NCBI GenBank assembly: GCA_016234115.1
Contig: JACRHD010000019.1
Span: 124,001 to 188,000 of the forward strand
Reading direction: 5' to 3'
Source: Nitrospirota bacterium
GTDB taxonomy: Bacteria; Nitrospirota; Thermodesulfovibrionia; UBA6902
Length of the DNA: 64,000 nt
Shown here: piece after piece, positions 49,001 through 58,308 of the stretch
How positions within the stretch are numbered: position 1 is the first letter of the stretch
How the letters are laid out: every line of letters starts with the position of its first letter
The notes under the pieces: model-generated
What the model saw: only the letters and a program-made list of their open reading frames with translations
Told to the model about the DNA's origin: nothing
Database searches by the model: none
Translations under genes and position numbers: made by a program

Positions 49001-49672
49001 TTATTCAGCGGCTGTTCTGATCGGACGGTGTGGTTTGCGTGAGCGATGATCTTTCAGGTCCCCACGCCTGTCACGCCTGTCCTCTCGTCTGTCGCGAATT
49101 TTTTCCCTGTTGTCTGAAATGTTTTCGCGCCGGTCGCTGGTGTCTTCCTGTCTGTCGCGGACATCTTCACGGCGGTCCTTAACATCCTCACGACTGTCTA
49201 CGCGATCTTCACGTTTATCTCTGGCGATATTCTGTTCTGATCTGTCTATTTGGCCCTGCAGCCTTGCCTGATCTTCGGGGTTCGAAGTGTTCTCCAATTG
49301 TTCTTTTAAGCTGCCTAACCGCTCAGCCTTTATTGCATTGTCTCTTTTGTCACGAACATCTTCCCGCCTGTCCCCGATGTCTTCCCCGCGGTCTCGTCTG
49401 TTTTCTTTTCTGTCGCGAAAGTTCTCAGCCTTGTCTACGGCATCCTCACGACTGTCAAGCCTGTCCTCTCTCTTATCGCGAACGTCTTCCCGCCTGTCTC
49501 TTGCGACCCCTGATTTGTCTCCGGACTGGGGACCCAAATGCTCCGAATCGCCTGAAACAATTGTCCCATCAGCAGTCGTCACGCTGTCCGCCCCGTCAGT
49601 CCCCGACAAGACGGGCATTGCGCAAATTAAAAAAAACCCCAACGCCATCATTAGTATTGAGAACCTATTCAT
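49001..49672 (-). CDS. exported RED-repeat (charged heptad) protein
   Basis: A 223-residue protein with a signal peptide (about 1-23, ..AMPVLSGTDG) and a long highly charged region of seven-residue repeats of the type RDxREDx: RDRREDV, RDKREDR, LDSREDA, RDRKENR, GDRREDV. The Arg/Asp/Glu alternation predicts a rigid single alpha-helix or coiled coil. A short break (about 115-145, LKEQLENTSNPEDQARLQ) separates two repeat blocks. No known enzyme motif. Strong AGGAGG site. It is not recognised by name; a periplasmic scaffold or stress/metal-binding role would be speculation. Confidence 0.82.
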   Translation of the reverse strand: MNRFSILMMALGFFLICAMPVLSGTDGADSVTTADGTIVSGDSEHLGPQSGDKSGVARDRREDVRDKREDRLDSREDAVDKAENFRDRKENRRDRGEDIGDRREDVRDKRDNAIKAERLGSLKEQLENTSNPEDQARLQGQIDRSEQNIARDKREDRVDSREDVKDRREDVRDRQEDTSDRRENISDNREKIRDRREDRRDRRGDLKDHRSRKPHRPIRTAAE

Positions 49673-50044
49673 TGGTTTCCTCCTGTTTCCCTTTTAAATA
49701 TTAATTATTGATCTGAAATCCGACCATCAAATTTTACCACATACCTCCTGTCGAATAAAGGTACATTTGCCTGGTCCTAATTCAAGGGGCCTTAAACTCG
49801 AGTTGAAACCGGATTATTTTATCTATGGGGAACTGACTTCCTGATTATGACCTCATGGTTTAATCTTCGAGAATCTGCCGTTCTCTACAACACCGGAGGA
49901 TTACAGGAAACTCACGCCGCTGCACCTGGATCGAAACCAATTCGATACATCACTTTCCCAGTGGGGTTAATTTGACGCTTACGTTTAAAGACGTGGTTTT
50001 TCAGGGTCGTCTTAAACCTTTGCAGAAGGCATTACCGAAAAAAT
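49673..50044. other. 372-bp gap without recognised gene
   Basis: Divergent spacer between the RED-repeat gene and the DUF3106-like gene. It begins with the ribosome site of the former; I see no hairpin array, sigma-54 site or coding frame with natural composition. It may include a decayed 5' part of the DUF3106-like gene, since that gene lacks the expected signal peptide. Confidence 0.4.
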
Positions 50045-50302
50045 ATGCTCCTCTCGTTTCTTCCCATCCATTTCTTTACAAAAGAAGGCGAAGAACAGAC
50101 ATTAGAAATAATAACAGAGAGAAATCAGGAAAACGTGAAACGCTGGGAAGGAATGACCCCTGAACAGAGGGATGGGATAAGAGAAAGATATCGTAAATGG
50201 AGGGACACGTCGCCGGAAGATCGCGAGACTTTTAGGGACAACTTCCGACGGTTTAAGGATATGCCGCCCGAAAAAAAAGGACCTGCTAAGAGACAGGTTT
50301 AA
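50045..50302 (+). CDS. DUF3106-like protein, N-terminal fragment before a frameshift
   Basis: An 85-residue frame: VKRWEGMTPEQRDGIRERYR, KWRDTSPEDRETFRDNFRRF, KDMPPEKK match the repeated W-x-x-(M/L)-(S/T)PE(E/D)R pattern of DUF3106 proteins. After an eight-A run (50271-50278) the frame leaves the repeat and stops at 50302, while the pattern goes on in the +1 frame. Usual family members are exported; here no signal peptide is seen. It could be a pseudogene, an assembly error or a slippage-controlled gene. Confidence 0.6.
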   Translation: MLLSFLPIHFFTKEGEEQTLEIITERNQENVKRWEGMTPEQRDGIRERYRKWRDTSPEDRETFRDNFRRFKDMPPEKKGPAKRQV

Positions 50303-50453
50303 TCAATTCAGGCAGCTTCAGCCCAAAGAAAGAAACCGGATTAAAAAAAACTTTGAAAGGTGGAGAATGCTCTCTCCTGAAGAAAAAAGAACAATGAAGC
50401 AGAAACACAGAAAATGGAGGCAAATGCGTCCTCCACAGTCCCCACAAGGCTGA
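50280..50453 (+). pseudogene. DUF3106-like protein, continuation in the +1 frame
   Basis: 57 codons continuing the same repeat: RDRFNQFRQLQPKERNRIKK, FERWRMLSPEEKRTMKQ, KHRKWRQM, ending at TGA 50453. No own start codon or ribosome site fits. Loss of one A from the preceding run of eight would join it to the upstream frame into a protein of about 135 residues. Confidence 0.65.
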
Positions 50454-50563
50454 AGAACAATAAAAACAACTTTTCGTAAAGTGTCCTTAACTGCAAAAGC
50501 TTTGACAGTCGCCTCCGGGCAAGAGGTTATTTTTTGACCGAAGGATACATCGGTTCCCTGACA

Positions 50564-51541
50564 TCATACAAATTTTCTTGAATGCAGTATTCCCCATATG
50601 CTTCCCATGCCGAGTGACAATGCCCTTAAAGAAAGAAAAAAAAGAGAAAGCACGCCGACTATAAAATCCTTCCGCAAGGCAAGCAAGGTAAATGGGACGG
50701 ATGTCAATATGAACAATCCAAAAGCCGCCGACATCAGGGAATATGCGGCACGCGGCAGAACCGGCGCTAACGGCAGCGATATAAATAATAAGAACAGGAA
50801 AAGTATCTGCAGTTTCAATGTCTGGGGAGTATATGAGTCCTTCAGCATTTTATCGGGATATCTCTTATAAACGACCATACGCCAGTAGCCCCTCCAGAAT
50901 TTCAGTCTCGCATATCTTTTTATGGAGTCCGGATGATTGAGGTGATAAACAATCGCGTCAGGATTGAATACCATTTTATGGCCTTCGAGTGACAGTCTGT
51001 ATGACAAGTCCGTATCTTCATTATTTGCCACGGGGAATGACGGATCAAAGCCTCCCAAAGATAAGAATACGGATTTTCTGAAGGCAGCGGAGTATGTATC
51101 CACCATATCTATGGATACAGCCCTCTTCAGCATCTCAAATCTTTCTTCAAATTCAACTTGAGCAAACCGGGCCGTCAATGACCGTTGTCCGGTCCTGTAA
51201 GCGCCTTTTACCGCCGCGACCCCGGTGTTTTTCAAAGGTTTGACCATTTCTTCCAGCCAGTCCTTCTGCGGAACGCAGTCAGCGTCGGTAAAAAGGATGA
51301 TTTCGCCCTGAGCTTCCTGTGCTCCTCTATTTCTTGCCGCCGCCGGACCCCTGTTAGTCTGCCGTATGCACTTTACCGGGGACCTGCCGATAATATCAGG
51401 CGTTTCATCGGTTGATCCGTCATCCACTACGATTACTTCATACATATCCCCGGGAATCGACTGATTCACCAGGGAATGAAGACATGCGTTTATTGTCTTT
51501 TGGGCATTATAAGCAGGGACTATTACGGAATACAAAATCAT
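50564..51541 (-). CDS. family 2 glycosyltransferase
   Basis: A 325-residue membrane-associated GT2. N-terminal GT-A domain (about 1-220): VIVPAYNAQKTI, VVDDGSTDET, the DxD-type FTDADCVPQ and the acceptor-site NNEDTDLSYRL; C-terminal hydrophobic helices (about 245-320) anchor it in the inner membrane. It should transfer a sugar to a lipid-linked or growing polysaccharide. Last gene of the large minus-strand polysaccharide operon. Confidence 0.9.
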   Translation of the reverse strand: MILYSVIVPAYNAQKTINACLHSLVNQSIPGDMYEVIVVDDGSTDETPDIIGRSPVKCIRQTNRGPAAARNRGAQEAQGEIILFTDADCVPQKDWLEEMVKPLKNTGVAAVKGAYRTGQRSLTARFAQVEFEERFEMLKRAVSIDMVDTYSAAFRKSVFLSLGGFDPSFPVANNEDTDLSYRLSLEGHKMVFNPDAIVYHLNHPDSIKRYARLKFWRGYWRMVVYKRYPDKMLKDSYTPQTLKLQILFLFLLFISLPLAPVLPRAAYSLMSAAFGLFILTSVPFTLLALRKDFIVGVLSLFFLSLRALSLGMGSIWGILHSRKFV

Positions 51542-51593
51542 TTCCTATATTGAGAAAGGCCTTTAACAGCCGAACAGGCAGTCCGGCTTATTG

Positions 51594-53057
51594 TCAATTT
51601 ACCGATGGAACGTCAGATCCTTTTAAAAGGTATCGGAAAAAAGTCCTGGCTGATTTCAGCGTCCTTTTTATCTCTTCAGGATGAAGCAGCATCTGTTTCG
51701 CCTTATACAGCAGGTAGGCGGGTCTCAGGTAAAACTCTCTTCTTGCATGATCACAGAACCTTACAAGGTCCTCGGGCTGGAGGTGCTCTGTCTTGACGAC
51801 TGTATTATGCAGGCCTCCCGGCGTTATCCATTTGGAGAAATCATCGGTAATAAGGAATCCCTGACTTTTATACCATTCATAAGCCTCTGTGCCCGGATAA
51901 ACCATGACAGGATAAAACTGGACCGTATCAGGTTTCAGCCGCTTGGCCAGGTCAAGTGTCTGCTTCATTGTCTCCTTTGTCTCGCCGGGCAGCCCCGCAA
52001 GAAAACAGCCATGCACAAGAATGCCCGCCTTCCTGGCGTTTGTCATAAAGTCAAACATCATATCAAGCCTGGAGCTCTTTCTCATATTGTTAAGAATATC
52101 CTGATTGCCGCTTTCAAATCCGACGCAAAATGATCTGCAGCCGGCCTCTTTCATCTTTTTCATGGTCTCCAGGTCCAGGCCGACCCTTGCATTTGCGGTC
52201 CATGATATCTTTATCCCGCGTCTGATCAATGATTCCGACAGCTCGATACATCTTGTTTTATTAACGGTAAGCGTGTCATCCTCGAAAAATACGGCCTTGG
52301 CCCGCGGAAAATTATTAGTTATATATTCAATTTCATCGACCACATTCTCAACGCTTCTTAAGCGATAACCCCTGCCCATAAGTGTCTGAGGATATACACA
52401 GAAGGTGCATTTGAAAGGACACCCTCTGCTTGTCGTAATTGTAACCATCGGATACAGCGCATTGGGATTGAAGTAGTTTTCTATATTCAGGAACTTCTTA
52501 TATACCCTGCTTACAAATGGTATCTCATCCAGGTCTTCAATCAAAGGTCTTTTTTCATTTTCCACGACCCTGCCGTTTTGCCTGTAGCTGATCCCCGGCA
52601 CCTCCGATAAATTACCTTTGTTTTCCAGCGTCCGGGCAAGATCACGCAGGGTATAATCGTATTCATGATGGGCAACCGCATCAATTCTTTCATCGATGTC
52701 CAAAGATTCACGAGGTAAGGCTGAGACGTGAGTTCCGACAAGAATAACGAAAGATGAGGGAAACAGGTCCTTCAACTGCCCTGCAATGGAGGCATCATTA
52801 TAAATACTCGGCGTACTTGTGTCCACCACTATAAGGTCAGGGTTGAGTTGTTTGCTCCGCTGCACCACCTTTTCCATTTCATAATCATCGGCAGGGGCAT
52901 CTATCAAATCAATTTCATGCCCTTCTTTTTCAAGTACTCCGGCTGCATATGACAGCCACATGGGGAAATAGATAGTGCCGCTCTTTGTAACGGCCGGACT
53001 GCGTTGGGGACGGGAAAAATTTTTCAAAAACGGCGGATTAAGCAGTAGTATTTTCAC
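51594..53057 (-). CDS. B12-binding-domain radical SAM protein
   Basis: A 487-residue enzyme: N-terminal cobalamin-binding Rossmann domain (about 1-150: LLLNPPFLKNF, VGTHVSALP), then radical SAM barrel with the [4Fe-4S] motif CPFKCTFC (about 213-220), SWTANARVGLD and GFESGNQDIL. Class B radical SAM enzymes of this type methylate unreactive carbons or rearrange lipids (for example hopanoid HpnJ). Substrate here unknown; the operon suggests a modification of a lipid or sugar of the surface polysaccharide. GTG start directly abuts the DUF362 stop. Confidence 0.87.
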   Translation of the reverse strand: MKILLLNPPFLKNFSRPQRSPAVTKSGTIYFPMWLSYAAGVLEKEGHEIDLIDAPADDYEMEKVVQRSKQLNPDLIVVDTSTPSIYNDASIAGQLKDLFPSSFVILVGTHVSALPRESLDIDERIDAVAHHEYDYTLRDLARTLENKGNLSEVPGISYRQNGRVVENEKRPLIEDLDEIPFVSRVYKKFLNIENYFNPNALYPMVTITTSRGCPFKCTFCVYPQTLMGRGYRLRSVENVVDEIEYITNNFPRAKAVFFEDDTLTVNKTRCIELSESLIRRGIKISWTANARVGLDLETMKKMKEAGCRSFCVGFESGNQDILNNMRKSSRLDMMFDFMTNARKAGILVHGCFLAGLPGETKETMKQTLDLAKRLKPDTVQFYPVMVYPGTEAYEWYKSQGFLITDDFSKWITPGGLHNTVVKTEHLQPEDLVRFCDHARREFYLRPAYLLYKAKQMLLHPEEIKRTLKSARTFFRYLLKGSDVPSVN

Positions 53058-54296
53058 TTACACAACCTTTCTTGTTATTTCGTCATATTGTCTCATCTGT
53101 TCAGCCATAAAACCCAGGCTCCCTCTGAATTCAATAGCCACGGACGGGCATACGAGAAAACAGTAAAGACATTCAATACACTTTTTATCATCAAATTTCT
53201 TCGGTAGGTCCAGTTCAACCGGACAATAGTCTCTGCACCGGGTACAGCCGCCGATGCATCTGCTCATGTTAAAGTTCAGGCCCTCGAACTTCATTTCTTC
53301 TTTAATGAAGTTATCCTGCCTCAGGCCGGAAAGAAAAAGAAGGTGCCCGAACCATTTTGTGGACGCCATATAGGTAAAGAATTTTGTATTCCTCACGGCA
53401 AGAAAATATTTTTGTCTTTTCGGGCTATGGATGAAGGTCGCAAGAGGGCCCGCCTCCGGCGGTTTAAAATGATATTTTTTCTCAAGTTTAAAGCCGTCAG
53501 TAAATTTTTTATAATCATTGTTAATTATACCTCTTTTTTCAGCCTCCACAAGCGTTCTGACCTTTCTATAGTCAAACGAGGCAAGCCTCGCGCACAGCAA
53601 GTCTATTAAGTAAGGGTCCTTGCCGATGATAACTGTACCTGTATTTATAGGGATTCCACGTGTAGGCCCAAGCCCTTCCATGGACAGAAGCGCATCCACT
53701 ATATGGATATGAGGTTTAATCCGTTTATTAATATTAAGGATATTCGCTGCAAGCGATTGGTGGGTCTTTTTCTTGTTCTGCTGTCCAACGAGACAGCCCA
53801 TCAGGTTCTTAAGACAAACGCTCATTCCCGCCTCAAAATGGGTCTTGAGTTTAGGCATATTTATCAGGAACTCGGCTTCAACGACCTCCCGCGCAACTCC
53901 CGCCTTGATTCCGTCTTCGAAATCAATATAAACAGGCTCGGAATAATTAAGGTCTACTACCTTTACGCCGTAATACCTTGCCAGAGCATCTACTTTCAGA
54001 CGCGCAATGACACTGATATTACTTCTGTAGTAGCCGCTATTAGTGCCTTCACCGATGGAGATATTGTCATAACCTTTGTTCTTGAGATATTCAATGACGG
54101 CAGCAAGCAAGCGGAGATCGGTGGTATTCCCCGTTAATGCATTCATATTGGCATTAAGGTTGGGTTTTATGAGTATCCGTGCAGTCCTGGACTGGGGGAA
54201 AATGCCCTTATGCCCGTCAAGGACCGGCAAAATTTTTTCCTTGATTTCTCTGGCGGAGCCCGCCTTTATAATATCTACCTGGAAAGACATATGCAC
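53058..54296 (-). CDS. DUF362 protein with C-terminal 2x[4Fe-4S] ferredoxin domain
   Basis: A 412-residue protein: DUF362 domain (about 1-270: RILIKPNLNAN, INMPKLKTHFEAGMSVCLKNLMG, VDALLSMEGLGPTRG), and two ferredoxin motifs CIGGCTRCRDYCP and CIECLYCFLVCP (about 340-390). DUF362 proteins are iron-sulfur proteins of unclear role, possibly electron donors. Immediate adjacency to the radical SAM gene suggests that it supplies electrons to it. GTG at 54296 or ATG at 54290 (MSFQVD). Confidence 0.87.
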   Translation of the reverse strand: MHMSFQVDIIKAGSAREIKEKILPVLDGHKGIFPQSRTARILIKPNLNANMNALTGNTTDLRLLAAVIEYLKNKGYDNISIGEGTNSGYYRSNISVIARLKVDALARYYGVKVVDLNYSEPVYIDFEDGIKAGVAREVVEAEFLINMPKLKTHFEAGMSVCLKNLMGCLVGQQNKKKTHQSLAANILNINKRIKPHIHIVDALLSMEGLGPTRGIPINTGTVIIGKDPYLIDLLCARLASFDYRKVRTLVEAEKRGIINNDYKKFTDGFKLEKKYHFKPPEAGPLATFIHSPKRQKYFLAVRNTKFFTYMASTKWFGHLLFLSGLRQDNFIKEEMKFEGLNFNMSRCIGGCTRCRDYCPVELDLPKKFDDKKCIECLYCFLVCPSVAIEFRGSLGFMAEQMRQYDEITRKVV

Positions 54297-54335
54297 TATA
54301 TTAATAACTTTCGCAAATTAACTACATCCCTTTGT

Positions 54336-55514
54336 TCATTGATGGTCCACAGCAACTGTCCTGTCCTGCATTATTTCCATAGCGGCATTTATGACGTCAT
54401 CAGGCCCTATGGCGGTCATGCATTCATTATGCATTGTATGTCTGCATGTACTTTCATCACAATCGTACCTGCATGGGAAATCCTTCTCAACCACTCTGTG
54501 AGTGTTTCCATAAGGACCCGTCTCTCTGCTCTTGGAAGGGCCAAAAATGGCAACAGTCGGTGTTTTCATGGCGGACGCTATGTGCAGCGGTGAACTGTCG
54601 TTGCAGATAAATAAATCACATTTTTTAAGTATCGACGCCATTTCCCTTATCGTTGTTTCTCCCGCAAGGACAACAGGTCTGTTTCTCATTATCTTTTCAA
54701 TCCTTTTTACAAGATCAACTTCATCCGGAGAGCCGGTAAATATTATATTAGCACCTGATTCTTCTATCAATCTATCGGCAACAACGGCAAAACCTTTAGC
54801 CGACCAGCACTTAAGCTGCAACCTTGCGCCCGGATGCATCGCTACCAGGGGTCTGTCCGAAGGGACACCCAGTTTCCCCAGAATGTCGCCGGCTTTCTTT
54901 TCTTCAACAGGAGTCAGATATATGCTCCACTCAACAGGCCCGTCATTGCAGCCAAGATACCTTGCCATATCCAGGTGATACTCTACTTTATGCTTCAGCT
55001 CCCTGTACGGCACGGTATGCGTCAACAGGTATCCCCCGCCGCCTACATTATAGCTGACTTTGTACCGGCTGCGGCTCGGATAAACCAGCATCAATATATC
55101 CCGGATATCGGCCCTCGCCTCAATTACCAGATCGTACATTTTTGCCCGCAGGTGTTTCAGAAAATGGAGGTATTCCGGCATCACTTTTTTACCTTTTTTC
55201 CCGTAAAACCAGAAGGCGTCATATGTAAGGACCTCATCGACATAAGGATTATTGCTGATGACCTCCGCCGATTTGATCCCTGTCAGAAATGTAATTCTTG
55301 CATTCGGGAACCTTTCCCTGAGAGGCTTCAGTACCGGCAGGGTCATAATTACGTCGCCGATGTAGGCAGTACGGATGATGAGGATATTCATGACCTCCCC
55401 CGGCCGTATCTCCCCTCTCCTTTTGAACAACAGCTTCGGCGAAAAGACGATATTCCCTGCAATATCCACAGCCAGGGTGGCCAAGAGTTTTTTTTTGTTG
55501 ATTATTTTGTACAT
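54336..55514 (-). CDS. family 9 glycosyltransferase (heptosyltransferase-like)
   Basis: A 392-residue GT9 with GT-B fold. ILIIRTAYIGDVIMTLPVL (about 44-62) is the acceptor-side signature, HPGARLQLKCW and FICNDSSPLHIASAMKTPTVAIFG the donor-side ones. A membrane-facing N-terminal extension of about 42 residues is common in such enzymes, so ATG 55514 (GGGAGAT upstream) is kept, though ATG 55391 with GGAGGTC is possible. Three cysteines near the C-terminus (CRYDC...CRHT) form a small cluster. Adds heptose or a related sugar to LPS core or polysaccharide. Confidence 0.9.
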   Translation of the reverse strand: MYKIINKKKLLATLAVDIAGNIVFSPKLLFKRRGEIRPGEVMNILIIRTAYIGDVIMTLPVLKPLRERFPNARITFLTGIKSAEVISNNPYVDEVLTYDAFWFYGKKGKKVMPEYLHFLKHLRAKMYDLVIEARADIRDILMLVYPSRSRYKVSYNVGGGGYLLTHTVPYRELKHKVEYHLDMARYLGCNDGPVEWSIYLTPVEEKKAGDILGKLGVPSDRPLVAMHPGARLQLKCWSAKGFAVVADRLIEESGANIIFTGSPDEVDLVKRIEKIMRNRPVVLAGETTIREMASILKKCDLFICNDSSPLHIASAMKTPTVAIFGPSKSRETGPYGNTHRVVEKDFPCRYDCDESTCRHTMHNECMTAIGPDDVINAAMEIMQDRTVAVDHQ

Positions 55515-55617
55515 ATCTCCCGCACACTGGTCGCATACCCTGGCCGGATAATCCGGCGGCGAATAGTAAGTAGTTTGCGGCGCAGGCTATTTCTTTTATA
55601 TTCTGCAGGAATTCTAT

Positions 55618-56622
55618 TCATAACTCACTAACGTTGTTCTCCCTTATCATGGGGCTTCGGTTGCCGCAGGACGTCGACCGGGGGGAATCGACAAAAAAGG
55701 GAGGGATCGCCCCAAGCCTTGATTCCTCTCTCATCCCATACAGCGTCATCGCGTAATGGTCGGGGTGTTCGGAGACATATTTCTCGAAAATTCCGACGAG
55801 CCTTTCAAGATTGACCCTCGCTGCTTCTTCTTTGTCCTCCAGAGAGGTCATTTCAAGGGCCGGGCTTACTATTAAATTATGCCTGCCGTCCTTACCCATG
55901 ATCGCAATAAAGGGGAGGATCACAGCCCCGGTCCTCATGCTCAGATTGACAAGGCTGGGCGAGAATTGCGCCGTCCTTTCAAGGAATTTCACAGGTATCA
56001 TTTTTGTGGCCTCCCTGCCGTCTATCACAACACCGGCGATCTCGTTCCGTTTGAGCGCCGTCAACAGGGGCTTCAGCGAATTGCCCACGACAACGACCTT
56101 GAAAGGATAGCGGCTTTCCTCCTCTTTCCTTAACGCATATATTTTATTTTTAATATAACTGCTGGCCTCAATAAGGGGCGTACCCGTGATGGCGTTGGCT
56201 TTGTATCCTCTCAGACCGAGTCCCAGCATGGAAAGGAAGAAAGACCCGAAATGAAGAGAAATCAGCATAACGCCCTTACCCTTTTTTAGTGCCTCGTCGA
56301 GGTGGTGCGTCCCCTGGAACGTGAAGATACTGTCGGCGCCGCGCTTCGTAATTTCACCATAGAGGAGGTTTTCGTAAACCTTTCTTGCAAAGATATAGAA
56401 AGATGAGCGGGCTGTCCTGTTTATCTCATCCTCTCCCATGCCCTTATCGAACAGCAGCCGCAATTCCTCTTTGACCCCTTCTCTTCTCTTTTTATCTATC
56501 GCATATAAAAGGGACGAACACGCCCTCAGCGTTATTGAGACGACTGGCAACGGTATCCTCACGACAAGCTTCCTCATCGGCACCCATATAAACCATAAAA
56601 TGAAATCTATGATCAGTCTCAT
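55618..56622 (-). CDS. LpxL/HtrB-like acyltransferase, atypical catalytic motif
   Basis: A 334-residue protein similar to lipid A late acyltransferases: N-terminal membrane segment, KGVMLISLHFGSFFLSMLGL at about 115-134, VVIDGRE and PVKFLERTAQFSPSLVNLSMRTGAVILPF typical of the family. The catalytic motif of LpxL proteins is H-x4-D/E; here the His is followed by FGSFF, so the acidic residue is missing. It may be inactive, use another residue, or have a different acceptor. In the middle of the polysaccharide operon. Confidence 0.8.
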   Translation of the reverse strand: MRLIIDFILWFIWVPMRKLVVRIPLPVVSITLRACSSLLYAIDKKRREGVKEELRLLFDKGMGEDEINRTARSSFYIFARKVYENLLYGEITKRGADSIFTFQGTHHLDEALKKGKGVMLISLHFGSFFLSMLGLGLRGYKANAITGTPLIEASSYIKNKIYALRKEEESRYPFKVVVVGNSLKPLLTALKRNEIAGVVIDGREATKMIPVKFLERTAQFSPSLVNLSMRTGAVILPFIAIMGKDGRHNLIVSPALEMTSLEDKEEAARVNLERLVGIFEKYVSEHPDHYAMTLYGMREESRLGAIPPFFVDSPRSTSCGNRSPMIRENNVSEL

Positions 56623-56640
56623 CGCAGTTAATTTAAATTC

Positions 56641-58308
56641 TCACAGATATCCAAGATCACTGAGCCGTTTGCTTATCTCATCTGCCTGACTTGCCGAGTA
56701 GATGAAATTTTCTTTTTCCTTCTCCTCGCCCTCCCTTGTGCGCCTGCGGCGGATCTCGGCGTCCGGCGGTACGGACTCCAGCAACTGAGTGAGCACGTCG
56801 CCGTCCATGTCATCGGGAATCTCCGCATCCAGCAGAAAGAGGACCGTGGGCGCAAGATCGCAGATGTGGGCCCCGTCGATTGCGACACCTTTCTTTATCC
56901 CCTTTCCTTTTGCCAGAAGGATCCCGTAATCACGGTGCATCCCCCCAAGTCCGAGACGTGGAATACTTTCGAATTGTTCCTTTGCAAAAAGGCCGTCGCC
57001 GGGCAGGTAGGGATTGTCACAGAAATCGAATATCAAATCAGGGGCATGCCTGACAAAATCCCCCCGGTACAACTCCTCGCGTTTCCACAGCTTCCTGAAG
57101 ACCTTTGCCGACGTTTCGGGGTCCCTGACCTCGGACAGTCCTTTGATAATGCGGTCCCTGAGCATTTCGTACTCCGGGCCCTCCGCCACAATGCCCTCCC
57201 CCTCGCGTCCCTTGAGGTTTATGTGAATTCCGTATTCGCCGATCCGCCCGGCATACGCCTTTGTCATGGACCAGTCGATAACATTCTTCCTGGCAAAGGC
57301 CATCCTCTTCGACCGGGTCCTGAACCCGATGAGTCTGCGGAGGCCAAGCACATCGAACCGCGAGCCGGCGTTTATAATTCCCGTAAGGGCCTTTTTCAGG
57401 AAGCCTATCGAAACGCCGTAACTTTTGTCGTAATTCTCTTTTATGTGCAGCAACCCCTCGTCCTTGAGCCACTTGTTCACCTGAAATACTTTATGCGCAG
57501 GACCCGCGCCGTGATCCGACATGATCATCAGCACGGTATTCTCATCCATAGACTTCAGCCTGTTGGCAATGATATCGTCCAGAGCCATGTAACATTTCTC
57601 GATGAGGGGAAGAAATTTCCCTGATTCCCTGCGTTCGTAATTCGGATGCGAGGGGTCAAGACAGGACCAGAAGATGTGCTGGATAATATCAGGGATCGCA
57701 AAAAAAGACATGGTAAAGTCGCAGGGATGCTTCCGGATAAGATAAGAGCAGACGCGCTCCTGGCACTTCAACTGTCTTGCGACGTGACGCAGGAAGTGTT
57801 TTGTACGCGAGATTTGTCTGAACGGTTCGACCTTGAAGCCGGGCTCCACCCCAAGGATCTCCGCCTTGAGAGCCTTTGGGAAAGTGTATTCGGCGTCTTC
57901 ACTCGGGGTCTCTCTGCCGGCGACGATAAACCCGTTCACCTCCGAGGGAGGGTATGTGAAGAGCATATTAATGATGCCTACCTTTCTACCCTGCTCCGAG
58001 AGGGTCTCCCAGAAGGTCTTTCCGGGAATAAATGAACTGTTTATCGGCGTGCACGCATATTCTCCCGGCAGATTGCGGAAAAAATCGTAAATACCATGTC
58101 TGCCGGGCTGTTTCCCGGTGGAAAACGTCGCCCATGCCGGACCCGAAAGGGGCGGCACCGTGCTCCTCAGTTTACCCCATGCGCCCTCCTTCATAAGCGC
58201 GGCGAAGTGCGGGAGCTTGCCCTTGGAGATCAATTCATTGATCACATTAAAAGACGAGCCGTCAAAGCCCAAAACCATCACTTTTGTCTTGTTTTCTTTC
58301 TTATTCAT
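56641..58308 (-). CDS. alkaline-phosphatase-superfamily phosphodiesterase (nucleotide pyrophosphatase-like)
   Basis: A 555-residue metallohydrolase. Metal ligands are recognisable: Asp in VLGFDGSSFN, catalytic Thr region in SGPAWATFSTGKQPGRHGIYDF, Asp/His in MSDHGAGPAH and the late His in GGMHRDYGI; DLAPTVLFLLDAEIPDDMDG is the usual ending of the family. No signal peptide, so likely cytoplasmic or membrane-peripheral. In polysaccharide loci such proteins probably remodel phosphorylated or nucleotide-sugar intermediates. Start overlaps the stop of the O-antigen ligase gene (ATGA). Confidence 0.88.
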   Translation of the reverse strand: MNKKENKTKVMVLGFDGSSFNVINELISKGKLPHFAALMKEGAWGKLRSTVPPLSGPAWATFSTGKQPGRHGIYDFFRNLPGEYACTPINSSFIPGKTFWETLSEQGRKVGIINMLFTYPPSEVNGFIVAGRETPSEDAEYTFPKALKAEILGVEPGFKVEPFRQISRTKHFLRHVARQLKCQERVCSYLIRKHPCDFTMSFFAIPDIIQHIFWSCLDPSHPNYERRESGKFLPLIEKCYMALDDIIANRLKSMDENTVLMIMSDHGAGPAHKVFQVNKWLKDEGLLHIKENYDKSYGVSIGFLKKALTGIINAGSRFDVLGLRRLIGFRTRSKRMAFARKNVIDWSMTKAYAGRIGEYGIHINLKGREGEGIVAEGPEYEMLRDRIIKGLSEVRDPETSAKVFRKLWKREELYRGDFVRHAPDLIFDFCDNPYLPGDGLFAKEQFESIPRLGLGGMHRDYGILLAKGKGIKKGVAIDGAHICDLAPTVLFLLDAEIPDDMDGDVLTQLLESVPPDAEIRRRRTREGEEKEKENFIYSASQADEISKRLSDLGYL

